Source: Streptomyces sp. NBC_01428 (GTDB lineage Bacteria; Actinomycetota; Actinomycetes; Streptomycetales; Streptomycetaceae). Taken from it: 64,000 nt of DNA. The stretch is taken from the NCBI RefSeq assembly GCF_036231965.1, contig NZ_CP109499.1, positions 4,588,001-4,652,000 of the forward strand, given 5' to 3'. Shown here one piece after another: positions 16,062 through 24,525 of the stretch; positions within the stretch are counted from its first letter, which is position 1; each line of letters opens with the position of its first letter. The position numbers and the translations under genes are program-made. The notes under the pieces are model-generated. The model saw only the letters and a program-made list of their open reading frames with translations. It was not told where the DNA came from and ran no database searches.

Positions 16062-17015
16062 TCACGCCTCCGACGGGGACGCCGCCGGCTGGGCCGGTGG
16101 CGGGGAGTCCGTGGTGTCGTGGGTTTCCGCCGGGGTCACGCCCATCGTGAGGCGGGCGTGGACACCCCGGGCGATGCGCTTCCTGTCGTAGGCGAGGTAC
16201 AGGAGGCCGCCCTCATGACCGTTGTCCGGGTAGATCCCGTCCTCGTCCAGCGTGGTCCGGGTGGTCGTGTTCGTGGAGTAGGGGGCGACCTCCGCCGACG
16301 CCAGGACCGCCTTCTCGGCGAAGAAGAGCTGGCCCGTGTGGCAGGTGTGGCCGCCCTCGTACCCCGCGTCGGTCCAGGTGCCGTCCACGTGCACCTTCAC
16401 GTGGATGTGGACACAACGGCCCTGGTACCAGCCGGGGAAGACCGTCCTGAAGGTGACGTGGCCGTGCCGGTCCGTCCGCCACGTGCCGCGCAGATACCGC
16501 TCGTCGTCGGTGGGTTCGGCGTGGCCGCCTCCTCCGCCGCCCGGACCGCCGGGGCCACCGGTCGGTGGTTCGCCGGTCGGCGTGCCGGTCGGGGGTTCGC
16601 CCGTCGGGGGAGTTCCGCCGCCACCGCCGTTGCTCATGGACTCGTAGCCGGAGTACACGCCCAGCGCCGAGCAGTGCCAGATGTCCACCGCGGCGTTCCG
16701 CACCGGTCTGCAGGTCTCGGCGTCGATCACCGTGAGCGCGAGGGTGAGCGGGATGCCCTCCTCGTCCTCGGTGATGTCCTGGCGGATCTTGTCCGCGTCG
16801 ATGTAGTAGGGGCCCTCGGTGGTCTCCGAGGTCAGCCGGTAACAGGTCTCCGCGCCTGATGCGGACGACGGCGTGCCGGCGGCGCGGTCGTCGGCGAACG
16901 CGGTCGCGGCGACACCGCTGCCCACGCCCACGGCCGCCACAGCCGCTCCGCCTGCGACGACGAACGTCCGCCGGGTCATGTTCCTTACGTGCGACGGTTC
17001 TTGAGGCTCAGTCAT
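16062..17015 (-). CDS. Secreted (Tat) intradiol ring-cleavage dioxygenase
   Basis: 317 residues from ATG 17015. A twin-arginine signal (MTRRTFVVAGGAAVAAVGV) precedes the catalytic domain. The Fe(III) ligand motifs of protocatechuate/catechol dioxygenases are present: DIWHCSALGVYSGY (first Tyr) near residue 118 and PGWYQGRCVHIHVKVH (Tyr, His, His) near residue 205. Family members cleave catechol-type rings between the hydroxyls. A Tat-exported version suggests action on extracellular aromatics such as lignin-derived compounds. Between the ligand motifs sits a Gly/Pro/Thr-rich insertion (GEPPTGTPTGEPPTGGPGG). No carbohydrate-binding module is visible. It stands alone, with no peripheral aromatic-degradation genes adjacent. 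Confidence 0.92.
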   Translation of the reverse strand: MTEPQEPSHVRNMTRRTFVVAGGAAVAAVGVGSGVAATAFADDRAAGTPSSASGAETCYRLTSETTEGPYYIDADKIRQDITEDEEGIPLTLALTVIDAETCRPVRNAAVDIWHCSALGVYSGYESMSNGGGGGTPPTGEPPTGTPTGEPPTGGPGGPGGGGGGHAEPTDDERYLRGTWRTDRHGHVTFRTVFPGWYQGRCVHIHVKVHVDGTWTDAGYEGGHTCHTGQLFFAEKAVLASAEVAPYSTNTTTRTTLDEDGIYPDNGHEGGLLYLAYDRKRIARGVHARLTMGVTPAETHDTTDSPPPAQPAASPSEA

Positions 17016-17083
17016 GCGGCGGAACGTAGGGATTCCACCTGTCAGCAGCATGGGTGCGGGCTGTGGATTCCCCAGGTACGCGA

Positions 17084-17119
17084 AAGTGGCCCGGAACCGT
17101 CGTCGGTTCCGGGCCACTT
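17084..17119 (-). terminator. Terminator hairpin downstream of aspS
   Basis: A perfect 16-bp stem (17084-17099 with 17104-17119) and TCGT loop, about 50 bp beyond the aspS stop codon. It also separates aspS from the dioxygenase promoter. Confidence 0.88.
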
Positions 17120-17168
17120 CACCGTGCCGGGCCCGCTGCCGGGCCGGCCCTGCCGCTGGGTCGCGCGC

Positions 17169-18932
17169 CTACTTGGGCTGCGGCTTGCGCACCGAGAGGT
17201 GCAGTTCGCGCAGACGGGTCTCGTCCAGCTCCGTCGGGGCGCCCATCATCAGGTCCTGGGCGTTGCCGTTCAGCGGGAACGCGATCGTCTCGCGGATGTT
17301 CGGCTCGTCCGCGAGCAGCATGACGATGCGGTCGACACCCGGGGCGATCCCGCCGTGCGGCGGGGCGCCGAAGCGGAACGCGCGCAGCATGCCCGCGAAC
17401 TGCTCCTCGACGGTCTCCCGGTCGTAGCCCGCGATCTCGAAGGCCTTGAGCATGATCTCGGGCTCGTGGTTCCGGATCGCGCCGGAGGACAGCTCCACGC
17501 CGTTGCAGACGATGTCGTACTGCCAGCCGAGGATGTCCAGCGGGTCCTGGGTCTCCAGGGCCTCCAGACCGCCCTGCGGCATCGAGAACGGGTTGTGCGA
17601 GAAGTCGAGCTTCCCGGTCTCCTCGTCCTTCTCGTACATCGGGAAGTCGACGATCCAGCAGAACCGGAAGACGTTCTCCTCGAAGTTGCCCGAGCGCTTG
17701 GCGGCCTCGACCCGCACCGCGCCCATGATCTTCGAGACCTCGTCGAACTCGCCCGCGCCGAAGAACACCGCGTGGCCCGGCGCCAGGGAGAGGCGCTTGG
17801 TCAGCTCGGTGACGTTCGCCTCGGTGAGGAACTTGGCGATCGGACCGGACAGCGCGCCGTCCTCGCCGACGCGGACCCAGGCCAGGCCCTTGGCGCCCTG
17901 CTCGACCGCGTAGTCACCGAGGCCGTCGAAGAACTTGCGGGACTGACCGGACACGTCCGGCACCGGCAGGGCGCGCACGTGCTTGCCGGCGAACGCCTTG
18001 AACTCGGAGCCCTCGAAGACGTCGGTGATGTCGACGAGCTCCAGCTGGGCCCGCAGGTCCGGCTTGTCGGAGCCGTACTTCAGCATCGACTCGCGGAACG
18101 GGATGCGGGGGAACGGCGAGGTGACGTGACGGTCTCCGCCGAACTCCTCGAACAGCTCCGTCATGAGCTTCTCGATGGGCTGGAAGACGTCCTCCTGCTC
18201 GACGAAGGACATCTCGACGTCGAGCTGGTAGAACTCGCCCGGCGAACGGTCCGCGCGGGCGTCCTCGTCGCGGAAGCAGGGCGCGATCTGGAAGTACCGG
18301 TCGAAGCCGGAGATCATCAGCAGCTGCTTGAACTGCTGCGGCGCCTGCGGCAGCGCGTAGAACCGGCCCGGGTTCAGCCGGGAGGGGACCACGAAGTCGC
18401 GCGCGCCCTCGGGGGAGGTGGCGCTGAGGATCGGGGTCGCCATCTCGTTGAAGCCCAGCGCCGTCATCTTGTGACGGATCGCGGAGATCACGGCCGTGCG
18501 CAGCAGGATGTTGCGGTGCATGCGCTCACGGCGCAGGTCGAGGAAGCGGTACTCCAGGCGCCGCTCCTCGTTGACCCCGTCCTCGGCGTTGATCGTGAAG
18601 GGCAGCGGCTGGGCGGCGCCGAGCAGCTCGACCTCACCGACCTCGACCTCGATCTCGCCGGTCGGCAGCTCCGGGTTCACGTTCTCCGTGCCGCGGGAGA
18701 CGACCTTGCCGTCGATACGGACGGTCGACTCCTTGGAGACCTTGTCGAGGGCCTCGTAGGCAGGCGTGCCGGGGCGCGCGACGAGCTGCGTGATGCCGTA
18801 GTGGTCGCGCAGATCGATGAAGAGGATGCCACCCAGGTCTCGGCGATTGTGCAGCCAGCCGCTCAGCCGGACGTCGCTGCCGACGTCAGAGGCGCGGAGC
18901 TCGCCGCAGGTGTGGGACCTGTACCGATGCAT
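17169..18932 (-). CDS. aspS: Aspartyl-tRNA synthetase
   Basis: 587 residues from ATG 18932; upstream in-frame sequence passes through parS and is not conserved-looking. Class II synthetase charging tRNA-Asp. An N-terminal OB-fold anticodon-binding domain (SHTCGELRASDVGSDVRLSG) is followed by class II motif 2 (FRDEDARADRSPGEFYQLDVE), a bacterial GAD insertion and motif 3 (GGIAPGVDRIVMLL). The length (about 590) is that of the bacterial type. Whether it also charges tRNA-Asn (nondiscriminating, as in many actinobacteria) cannot be decided here. It is a single-gene transcription unit. Confidence 0.97.
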   Translation of the reverse strand: MHRYRSHTCGELRASDVGSDVRLSGWLHNRRDLGGILFIDLRDHYGITQLVARPGTPAYEALDKVSKESTVRIDGKVVSRGTENVNPELPTGEIEVEVGEVELLGAAQPLPFTINAEDGVNEERRLEYRFLDLRRERMHRNILLRTAVISAIRHKMTALGFNEMATPILSATSPEGARDFVVPSRLNPGRFYALPQAPQQFKQLLMISGFDRYFQIAPCFRDEDARADRSPGEFYQLDVEMSFVEQEDVFQPIEKLMTELFEEFGGDRHVTSPFPRIPFRESMLKYGSDKPDLRAQLELVDITDVFEGSEFKAFAGKHVRALPVPDVSGQSRKFFDGLGDYAVEQGAKGLAWVRVGEDGALSGPIAKFLTEANVTELTKRLSLAPGHAVFFGAGEFDEVSKIMGAVRVEAAKRSGNFEENVFRFCWIVDFPMYEKDEETGKLDFSHNPFSMPQGGLEALETQDPLDILGWQYDIVCNGVELSSGAIRNHEPEIMLKAFEIAGYDRETVEEQFAGMLRAFRFGAPPHGGIAPGVDRIVMLLADEPNIRETIAFPLNGNAQDLMMGAPTELDETRLRELHLSVRKPQPK

Positions 18933-18967
18933 CGTCGTTTCATCCAGTCTTCGCGGATTGGGGGCGT

Positions 18968-18981
18968 GTTTCACGTGAAAC
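18968..18981. other. parS: parS site (ParB-binding palindrome)
   Basis: GTTTCACGTGAAAC, a perfect 14-bp palindrome identical to the Streptomyces parS sequence, lies 36 bp upstream of the aspS start codon. ParB binds such sites to organise and segregate the origin region, and Streptomyces carries about twenty clustered around oriC. A second identical copy lies at 48485-48498. Confidence 0.92.
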
Positions 18982-19167
18982 AACCCCAGCGTACCGGGCA
19001 GCCCACGATCACCTCCCCACGAATTACAGCTCGACGCCCCGTCCGGCACGGGGACCCCCGGCAGGACGGCGCCGCGACCCGGCACCGGCCCGCGCCCCGG
19101 CCCCCTCGGCGCCCCGCGCAGCCCCCGTCCCGGACGGCTTCGGTGGCAGGCACCGATCACCTGTTCC

Positions 19168-19173
19168 TACAGT
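19168..19173 (+). promoter_or_regulatory. -10 box of leaderless transcript
   Basis: TACAGT (TANNNT) ends 6 nt before the ATG at 19180. Confidence 0.5.
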
Positions 19174-19179
19174 GGGCCC

Positions 19180-21615
19180 ATGCGCACTGGTGAGCCCCTG
19201 CCCGCTGTGGGGGACGTCCTGGCCACTCTCGCGACCGGTCTGTGGCGCTGGGACAACGCCGCGGGCCTCGTCACCTTCGACGCGGAGGCAGCCCGCCTCA
19301 TGGGCCTGCCCGCGGAGCGGACGACCCTCACCGAGGCAGGCGTGCGCTCCCACGTGCACCCCGTCGACTGGAACGAGATGGACGGGGTGGTCCAGCTCGC
19401 GGTGGCCGAGGGCACGCTCGCCGAGGCCCGGATGCGCATCATGGACGGGCACGGGCGGGTGCTGCGCACGGTCCGCAGCCGCTCCAGACCCACGGTGGAC
19501 GCCGAGACGGGCCACTTCGAACTGGTCGGCACCCTCCAGGAGGTCACCGAGCAGCCTCCCGGGGCCGCCGCCCGCACGCCGGTCACCGGAGACTGGCGGC
19601 GCTCACGGGAGGCGTTCCTGCTGGACGCGGGGCGGGCCCTGGCCGAGGCCCGCTCCACCGCGGAGGTGCTGCGCGTCGCGGCCGGGCTGTCCATGCCCGG
19701 TTTCTCACCGGACGGACTCGCCGTCTTCGGCGCGGAGGGCGACCGGCTGACGATCATCGGCCACCACGGGCACCAGCCGGGCGACGAGGGCCCCTTCACC
19801 CACATGTCGCTGGCCACGGACTACCCGGCCGCCGAGGTGGTCCGCACCGGCCGGGCGGTCTATCTCTCCTCCCCGGAGGCCTACAAGGAGCGCTACCCGG
19901 CGTCCTGGCCGCTCGCCCAGCACTTCGGGCGGCAGTCCTGGGCGTTCCTGCCGCTCACCGTCGCCGGCAGCACCATGGGTGCCTGGATGGCGGCCTTCAC
20001 GTATCCCGTCTCCTTCACGCCCGACGAACGCTCGGTCCTCACCACCGTGGCCCGCATGCTCGCCCAGGCCCTCTCGCGCGCCGGCGCGGCCGAGACCGAG
20101 CGGGAGCTGACCGACGGTCTGCAGCGCTCGATGATGCCGACGCTGGGCCCGCAGATGCCGGGCATGAGCGTCGCGGCGCGCTATGTCCCGACGGGCGGCG
20201 GCCTTCAGGTCGGCGGCGACTGGTACGACGTGATCCCCCTGCCGACCGGCCGTTTCGCGCTGGTCATCGGCGACGTCCAGGGCCACGACGTGCGGGCCGC
20301 GGGCCTGATGGGCCAGCTCCGGATCGCGCTGCGCGCGTACGCCTCCGAGGGCCACCGCCCGGACGCGGTGCTGTCCCGGGCCTCCCGCTTCCTCTACGGA
20401 GTCATGGACTCGGTGACGTACGGGTCGAGCGGCGGCGCCGACGACGGGGACGGCGAACCCGGCGACCTGCGCTTCGCGACCTGCCTCTACGTCGAGGTCG
20501 ACCCGGCCACCGGCACGCTCGACATCGCCCGCGCCGGGCATCCCGACCCCGCGATACGCATGGCGGACGGGACGGTGCTGATGCGGTCCACCGCGGGCGG
20601 ACTCCCGCTCGGCATCGACCCGGACGCCGACTACCCGACCACCCGGCTCGTCCTGGAGCCGGGCGAGACGATGCTCGTCTGCACCGACGGTCTCATCGAG
20701 ACCGGCGGCCACGACCTCGACACCGGCTGGCGCCGGATCCGCCGGACCCTCGAATCCCACGACGGTGACATGGAGGCCCTCGCCGACGCGCTCGTCCAGG
20801 CGGTGCACGGACCCTCCTCGCACCACACCACCGGCCCGCTGGCGGACCGCCGCGAGGACGACATCGCCGTGCTGCTGCTGTCCCGGGAGGCGGAGCGCGG
20901 CTACGGCGGCGCGACACCGACCGTGCGGCCGACGGTGCGCCGCACGATGCTCACCGTCGCGCAGGCCGAGCCCGAGCGGATCGCGAGCGCCCGCCAGCAG
21001 CTGCGTGAGCTGCTGCACGACTGGTCCTCCGCCGACCAGCTCGACTCCGCGGTCCTCCTGGTCTCCGAGATGATCACCAACGTCCTCGTGCACACCGACG
21101 CCGACGCGCTGCTCGCGGCCGCGGTGACGGGTGAGCCGGGGAAGCGGCGGATGCGGATCGAGGTGACCGACGGCAGCGACGACCTGCCGCACCGGCGTGA
21201 TCCCGGTGAGCTGGCCTCGTCCGGACGGGGACTGGTCCTCGTGGAACTGCTCGCCGACGCCTGGGGGGTGGATCCGCGCGGCGAGGGGAAGAGCATCTGG
21301 TTCGAGTTCTCCGAGGAGCAGGAGCCGGAGCCGGAGGCCGCCAGGACGGAGGCCTCCCGGGACGCGGCCATGCTGGAGGCCCTGGATGCGTTCGGCGACG
21401 CGGCGGACTTCGAGGACACGGCCGGCTTCGGGGAGGCCACGCGACTCGGCGGGCCCGGCGCTCCCGGCGACCCGGGGCGGTCGCCGGACCCCGCGGACGC
21501 GGGTGACCTCGGGAAGGCCGCGGAGGCCGGCCGGGAAGGGGCCGCCGGCTACGGCGCCTCCGAGGGCCCCGGTACGCCGGGCACTCCGGGCGTCTCCGGC
21601 CCGCCCGGCCCGTAG
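19180..21615 (+). CDS. PAS-GAF-SpoIIE phosphatase with HATPase (RsbW-like) domain
   Basis: 811 residues from a leaderless ATG. The order is PAS (about 15-125, GLWRWDNAAGLVTFDAEAARL), GAF (about 150-305), SpoIIE/PP2C (about 330-570, with GGDWYDVIPL and GDVQGHDVRAAG) and GHKL ATPase (about 600-710, ending RGLVLVELLADAWGV). A low-complexity Ala/Glu/Gly/Pro tail makes up the last 90 residues. Phosphatase and anti-sigma kinase activities in one polypeptide suggest a signal-controlled sigma/anti-sigma switch. No sigma factor or anti-anti-sigma gene is adjacent. Its 3' end overlaps that of the convergent AI-2E gene by 67 nt. Confidence 0.92.
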   Translation: MRTGEPLPAVGDVLATLATGLWRWDNAAGLVTFDAEAARLMGLPAERTTLTEAGVRSHVHPVDWNEMDGVVQLAVAEGTLAEARMRIMDGHGRVLRTVRSRSRPTVDAETGHFELVGTLQEVTEQPPGAAARTPVTGDWRRSREAFLLDAGRALAEARSTAEVLRVAAGLSMPGFSPDGLAVFGAEGDRLTIIGHHGHQPGDEGPFTHMSLATDYPAAEVVRTGRAVYLSSPEAYKERYPASWPLAQHFGRQSWAFLPLTVAGSTMGAWMAAFTYPVSFTPDERSVLTTVARMLAQALSRAGAAETERELTDGLQRSMMPTLGPQMPGMSVAARYVPTGGGLQVGGDWYDVIPLPTGRFALVIGDVQGHDVRAAGLMGQLRIALRAYASEGHRPDAVLSRASRFLYGVMDSVTYGSSGGADDGDGEPGDLRFATCLYVEVDPATGTLDIARAGHPDPAIRMADGTVLMRSTAGGLPLGIDPDADYPTTRLVLEPGETMLVCTDGLIETGGHDLDTGWRRIRRTLESHDGDMEALADALVQAVHGPSSHHTTGPLADRREDDIAVLLLSREAERGYGGATPTVRPTVRRTMLTVAQAEPERIASARQQLRELLHDWSSADQLDSAVLLVSEMITNVLVHTDADALLAAAVTGEPGKRRMRIEVTDGSDDLPHRRDPGELASSGRGLVLVELLADAWGVDPRGEGKSIWFEFSEEQEPEPEAARTEASRDAAMLEALDAFGDAADFEDTAGFGEATRLGGPGAPGDPGRSPDPADAGDLGKAAEAGREGAAGYGASEGPGTPGTPGVSGPPGP

Positions 21616-22631
21616 AGCGCCCGGAGTTCGTGCACCACCCCGAAGACCGCCGCGGTCAGCGGGACGGCGAGCAGCATGCCGAGGATCCCCGCGACGGACG
21701 CGCCCGCGGTGATCGCCAGGAGCACCACCGCGGGATGCATCTGCACCGTCCGGCTCTGGATCATCGGCTGGAGGACGTGCCCCTCCAGGACCTGCACGGC
21801 GAGGACCACCCCGAGCGCCCACAGCGCGATGACGAACCCGCGGTCCGCGAGGGCGACCAGGACGGCGACCGCGCCGGAGATGAACGCGCCGAGGTAGGGC
21901 AGGAACGCGCCGACGAAGACGAGCGCGCCGAGCCCCACGGCGCCCGGGACGCGCAGGATCAGCAGCCCGACGGTGATGCAGAGGGCGTCGATGAGCGCGA
22001 TCAGGGTCGTTCCGCGCATGAACCCCTCGACGGCCCCGAAGGCCCGCCGGGCCATGGCCTCGACGAGGTCGGCGGTCCCCCGGGGCGCCAGCGTGCGCAG
22101 GGCACCGGCCACGCGGTCCGAGTCCCGCAGGAAGAAGAAGACGAGCAGCAGGGCGAGGACGGCCATGGCGAGGGTCTCGCCCACGACGCTGACCCCGCTG
22201 ATGACGTTGGCCGCGGCCGTTCCGCCGAACTTGGCCAGCAGGTCCTTGGAATGGGCGGCGAGATCGTCGAGGGAGGTCCCCGCCGCACCGAAGTGCTCGG
22301 CGACGGAACGGGCCGCCTGGCGCAGCGAGGTGACGATCTGTCCGCCGGTGTGGATGAGCGCGGCGACGACGATGTAGACGGCGCCGCCGACCACCACGGC
22401 CACCGCGACGCAGGTGAGCGCGGCGGCCAGCGACTGGTTGACCCGCATCTTCAGCATCCGCCGGTACAGCGGCCCGAGCAGGGCGGTCCCGAGGAGGGCG
22501 AGCAGCACCGGCACCACCGCCGTACGGAACTCCCCGCAGAGCAGGATTCCGACCCATCCCACCCCGGCCGCGAGCAGGATCACGACGCACCAGGCCGCCA
22601 ACCGCCGGGCGCCTTCGGGGAGTAGCTGCAC
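21549..22631 (-). CDS. AI-2E family transporter (PerM/YdbG type)
   Basis: 360 residues. About seven or eight hydrophobic helices are visible, with the family's extracytoplasmic middle section (residues about 95-170) and the C-terminal GAFLPYLGAFISGAVAVLVAL and LEGHVLQPMIQSRTVQMHPAVVL motifs. Family members export small molecules or ions; AI-2 itself is not the general substrate. The GTG at 22631 is used, but GGGAG abuts it, so a slightly later start is possible. The last 20 residues are Gly/Pro-rich and are encoded by DNA shared antisense with the phosphatase tail. Confidence 0.87.
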   Translation of the reverse strand: MQLLPEGARRLAAWCVVILLAAGVGWVGILLCGEFRTAVVPVLLALLGTALLGPLYRRMLKMRVNQSLAAALTCVAVAVVVGGAVYIVVAALIHTGGQIVTSLRQAARSVAEHFGAAGTSLDDLAAHSKDLLAKFGGTAAANVISGVSVVGETLAMAVLALLLVFFFLRDSDRVAGALRTLAPRGTADLVEAMARRAFGAVEGFMRGTTLIALIDALCITVGLLILRVPGAVGLGALVFVGAFLPYLGAFISGAVAVLVALADRGFVIALWALGVVLAVQVLEGHVLQPMIQSRTVQMHPAVVLLAITAGASVAGILGMLLAVPLTAAVFGVVHELRALYGPGGPETPGVPGVPGPSEAP

Positions 22632-22707
22632 CTCCCTACCTGACCATGCGTCAGCCCGGGCGGCGCTCCGGGACGACCGAACGGGGGAGGAGGCCCACCC
22701 GGCACAC

Positions 22708-22745
22708 CGGGAAGCCCCGTCCGCGGTCGCGGACGGGGCTTCCCG
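22708..22745 (-). terminator. Terminator hairpin downstream of pirin gene
   Basis: A perfect 18-bp stem (22708-22725 with 22728-22745) around GT, between the AI-2E gene start and the pirin stop. Confidence 0.85.
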
Positions 22746-22809
22746 TGTTCAACGCCCGTGAGCGGCGGCCCGGCCCGTGGGCCGCGCGCTCAGGAGGACC
22801 CGGCCTGGC

Positions 22810-23781
22810 TCAGAGGCCGCCCTCCGACATGCCGTGCACCGCGGGGACGGTCCCGAGGCGGCCCTTCTGGAAGTCCTCGAAGGCCTGCTGGAGCTCGTCG
22901 CGGGTGTTCATGACGAACGGGCCGTAGTGGGCCATCGGCTCGCGGATCGGCTGCCCGCCGAGGAGGACGACCTCCAGGTCCGGGGTGTTGGAGTCCTGCT
23001 TGTCGTCCGCGCGGACGGTCAGCGAGGAGCCCGCGCCGAAGACGGCGGTCTGGCCGGTGTGCACCGGCCGGCGGTCCGCTCCCACGCTGCCGCGTCCGGC
23101 GAGGACGTACGCGAGGCCGTTGAAGTCCTCGCGCCAGGGCAGGGTGATCTCGGCGCCCGGCCGCACCGTGGCGTGGACCATGGTGATCGGCGTGTGCGTG
23201 ATGCCCGGGCCCTGGTGGCCGTCGAGCTCACCGGCGATGACGCGCAGCAGGGCGCCGCCGTCCGGGGTGCTCAGGAGCTGCACCGTGCCACCGCGGATGT
23301 CCTGGTAGCGCGGGGCCATCATCTTGTCCTTGGCGGGGAGGTTCACCCACAGCTGGAGGCCGTGGAAGAGACCGCCGGACATGACGAGGGACTCCGGGGG
23401 CGCCTCGATGTGCAGCAGGCCCGAGCCCGCCGTCATCCACTGGGTGTCACCGTTGGTGATGGTGCCGCCGCCGCCGTTGGAGTCCTGGTGGTCGAAGACG
23501 CCGTCGATGATGTAGGTCACGGTCTCGAAGCCGCGGTGGGGGTGCCAGGGGGTGCCCTTCGGCTCGCCCGGCGCGTACTCCACCTCGCCCATCTGGTCCA
23601 TCATGATGAACGGGTCGAGGTGCTTGTAGTTGATCCCGGCGAACGCGCGGCGGACCGGGAAACCCTCGCCCTCGAAGCCACTGGGCGCGGTCGTCACGGT
23701 CAGCACGGGACGGTCCACGGCGTCGGCCGGCGCAGCCACTCGGGGCAGGGCCAGCGGGTTCTCGACGGTCACTGCAGGCAT
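22810..23781 (-). CDS. Pirin family protein
   Basis: 323 residues from ATG 23781 with AGGAGG 9 nt upstream; the longer in-frame ORF lacks support. Bicupin protein with metal-binding histidines in WHPHRGFETVTYIIDG and in GSGLLHIEAPP, and the second cupin in WREDFNGLAYVLAGRG. Pirins bind iron or similar metals, and some have quercetin 2,3-dioxygenase activity or act as redox sensors. The AT-richer upstream segment (TTGAGCGTTGAAC near 23811-23823) may hold an operator of a MarR-type regulator (speculative). It is monocistronic. Confidence 0.93.
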   Translation of the reverse strand: MPAVTVENPLALPRVAAPADAVDRPVLTVTTAPSGFEGEGFPVRRAFAGINYKHLDPFIMMDQMGEVEYAPGEPKGTPWHPHRGFETVTYIIDGVFDHQDSNGGGGTITNGDTQWMTAGSGLLHIEAPPESLVMSGGLFHGLQLWVNLPAKDKMMAPRYQDIRGGTVQLLSTPDGGALLRVIAGELDGHQGPGITHTPITMVHATVRPGAEITLPWREDFNGLAYVLAGRGSVGADRRPVHTGQTAVFGAGSSLTVRADDKQDSNTPDLEVVLLGGQPIREPMAHYGPFVMNTRDELQQAFEDFQKGRLGTVPAVHGMSEGGL

Positions 23782-23847
23782 GTCGGTACCTCCTTGTGCT
23801 TCGAGTTTAGTTGAGCGTTGAACTTTCTGCCACCCGTAACGACGAAA

Positions 23848-23871
23848 GCCCGGAGGGCATTCCCTCCGGGC
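23848..23871 (-). terminator. Terminator hairpin, followed by a T-run on the minus strand
   Basis: GCCCGGAGGG/CCCTCCGGGC 10-bp stem with a 4-nt loop, followed on the minus strand by TTTCG. It lies downstream of the SseB-like gene. Confidence 0.75.
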
Positions 23872-23935
23872 GTCCCTGTCGGGCGAGGCAGGTCGGACGA
23901 GCCGGGCACCGGCCCGGGGCCGGGCGCGCGGCGGC

Positions 23936-23962
23936 ACGTGCGGCCGCCGGGCGGCCGCACGT
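23936..23962 (-). terminator. Hairpin immediately after SseB-like gene
   Basis: ACGTGCGGCCGC pairs with GCGGCCGCACGT (12-bp stem, 3-nt loop) about 20 bp past the stop codon at 23984. Together with the hairpin at 23848-23871 it forms a double terminator. Confidence 0.7.
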
Positions 23963-23983
23963 CAGCGGTACGAGGGGCGCAGG

Positions 23984-24475
23984 TCAGCCGTACATACGGC
24001 GCATCGCGAAGTCCACCATCTGCTCCACGGCCTTCGCGTCGAAGACCATCCGGTGCTCGCCCTCCATGTCGATCACGAAGCCGTAGCCGGTGGGCAGCAG
24101 GTCGATGACCTCGGCGCCGGTGATCACGAAGTACTTGGACTCCTTGCCGGCGTAGCGGCGCAGTTCCTTGAGCGAGGTGAACATCGGGATGACCGGCTGC
24201 TGCGTGTTGTGCAGCGCCAGGAATCCGGGGTTGTCGCCGCGCGGGCAGTACACCTTGGACGTCGCGAAGACCTGCTGGAAGTCCTCGGCGGCCATCGAGC
24301 CCGTGGTGAACGCGCGGACCGCGTCCGCGAGGGACGGCGGGGACGGCTCGGGATACAGCGGCGGCTGCTGCCCGTACCCGCCGGGCATCTGCCCGCCCGG
24401 CATCTGCCCGGGCATCTGCTGCTGCGGCGGGACGTACCCCTGCTGGGCGCCTGCGCTCTGCTCGTAGCCGTACAT
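23984..24475 (-). CDS. SseB-family (N-terminal domain) protein
   Basis: 163 residues from ATG 24475. The first 45 residues are Gln/Pro/Gly-rich (QQQMPGQMPGGQMPGGYGQQ). The remainder matches the SseB N-terminal domain (VYCPRGDNPGFLAL, then TSLKELRRYAGKESKYFVITG and LLPTGYGFVIDMEGEHRMVF). SseB-like proteins are widespread in actinobacteria with no settled function, so the enterobacterial serine-sensitivity name should not be over-read. Expression appears leaderless (TACTCT at 24483-24488, 7-nt gap). It is divergent from the acyl-CoA dehydrogenase gene. Confidence 0.82.
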   Translation of the reverse strand: MYGYEQSAGAQQGYVPPQQQMPGQMPGGQMPGGYGQQPPLYPEPSPPSLADAVRAFTTGSMAAEDFQQVFATSKVYCPRGDNPGFLALHNTQQPVIPMFTSLKELRRYAGKESKYFVITGAEVIDLLPTGYGFVIDMEGEHRMVFDAKAVEQMVDFAMRRMYG

Positions 24476-24482
24476 GCGTCAA

Positions 24483-24488
24483 AGAGTA
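24483..24488 (-). promoter_or_regulatory. -10 box of leaderless transcript
   Basis: Minus-strand TACTCT (TANNNT) ends 7 nt before the ATG at 24475. An inverted repeat GGGCCA-N4-TGGCCC lies at 24491-24506 just upstream. Confidence 0.45.
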
Positions 24489-24525
24489 GTGGGCCACATA
24501 TGGCCCATCCGGGGTTGCTTCTTAT

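Noticed and set aside
19705..22590. 961-aa minus-strand ORF spanning the phosphatase and AI-2E genes
   Set aside because: Shadow frame across two well-supported genes; composition dominated by Arg, Gly and Ala without motifs.
22646..22927. Small plus-strand ORF between the AI-2E and pirin genes
   Set aside because: It reads through a terminator hairpin and antisense of pirin; no RBS or coding signature.
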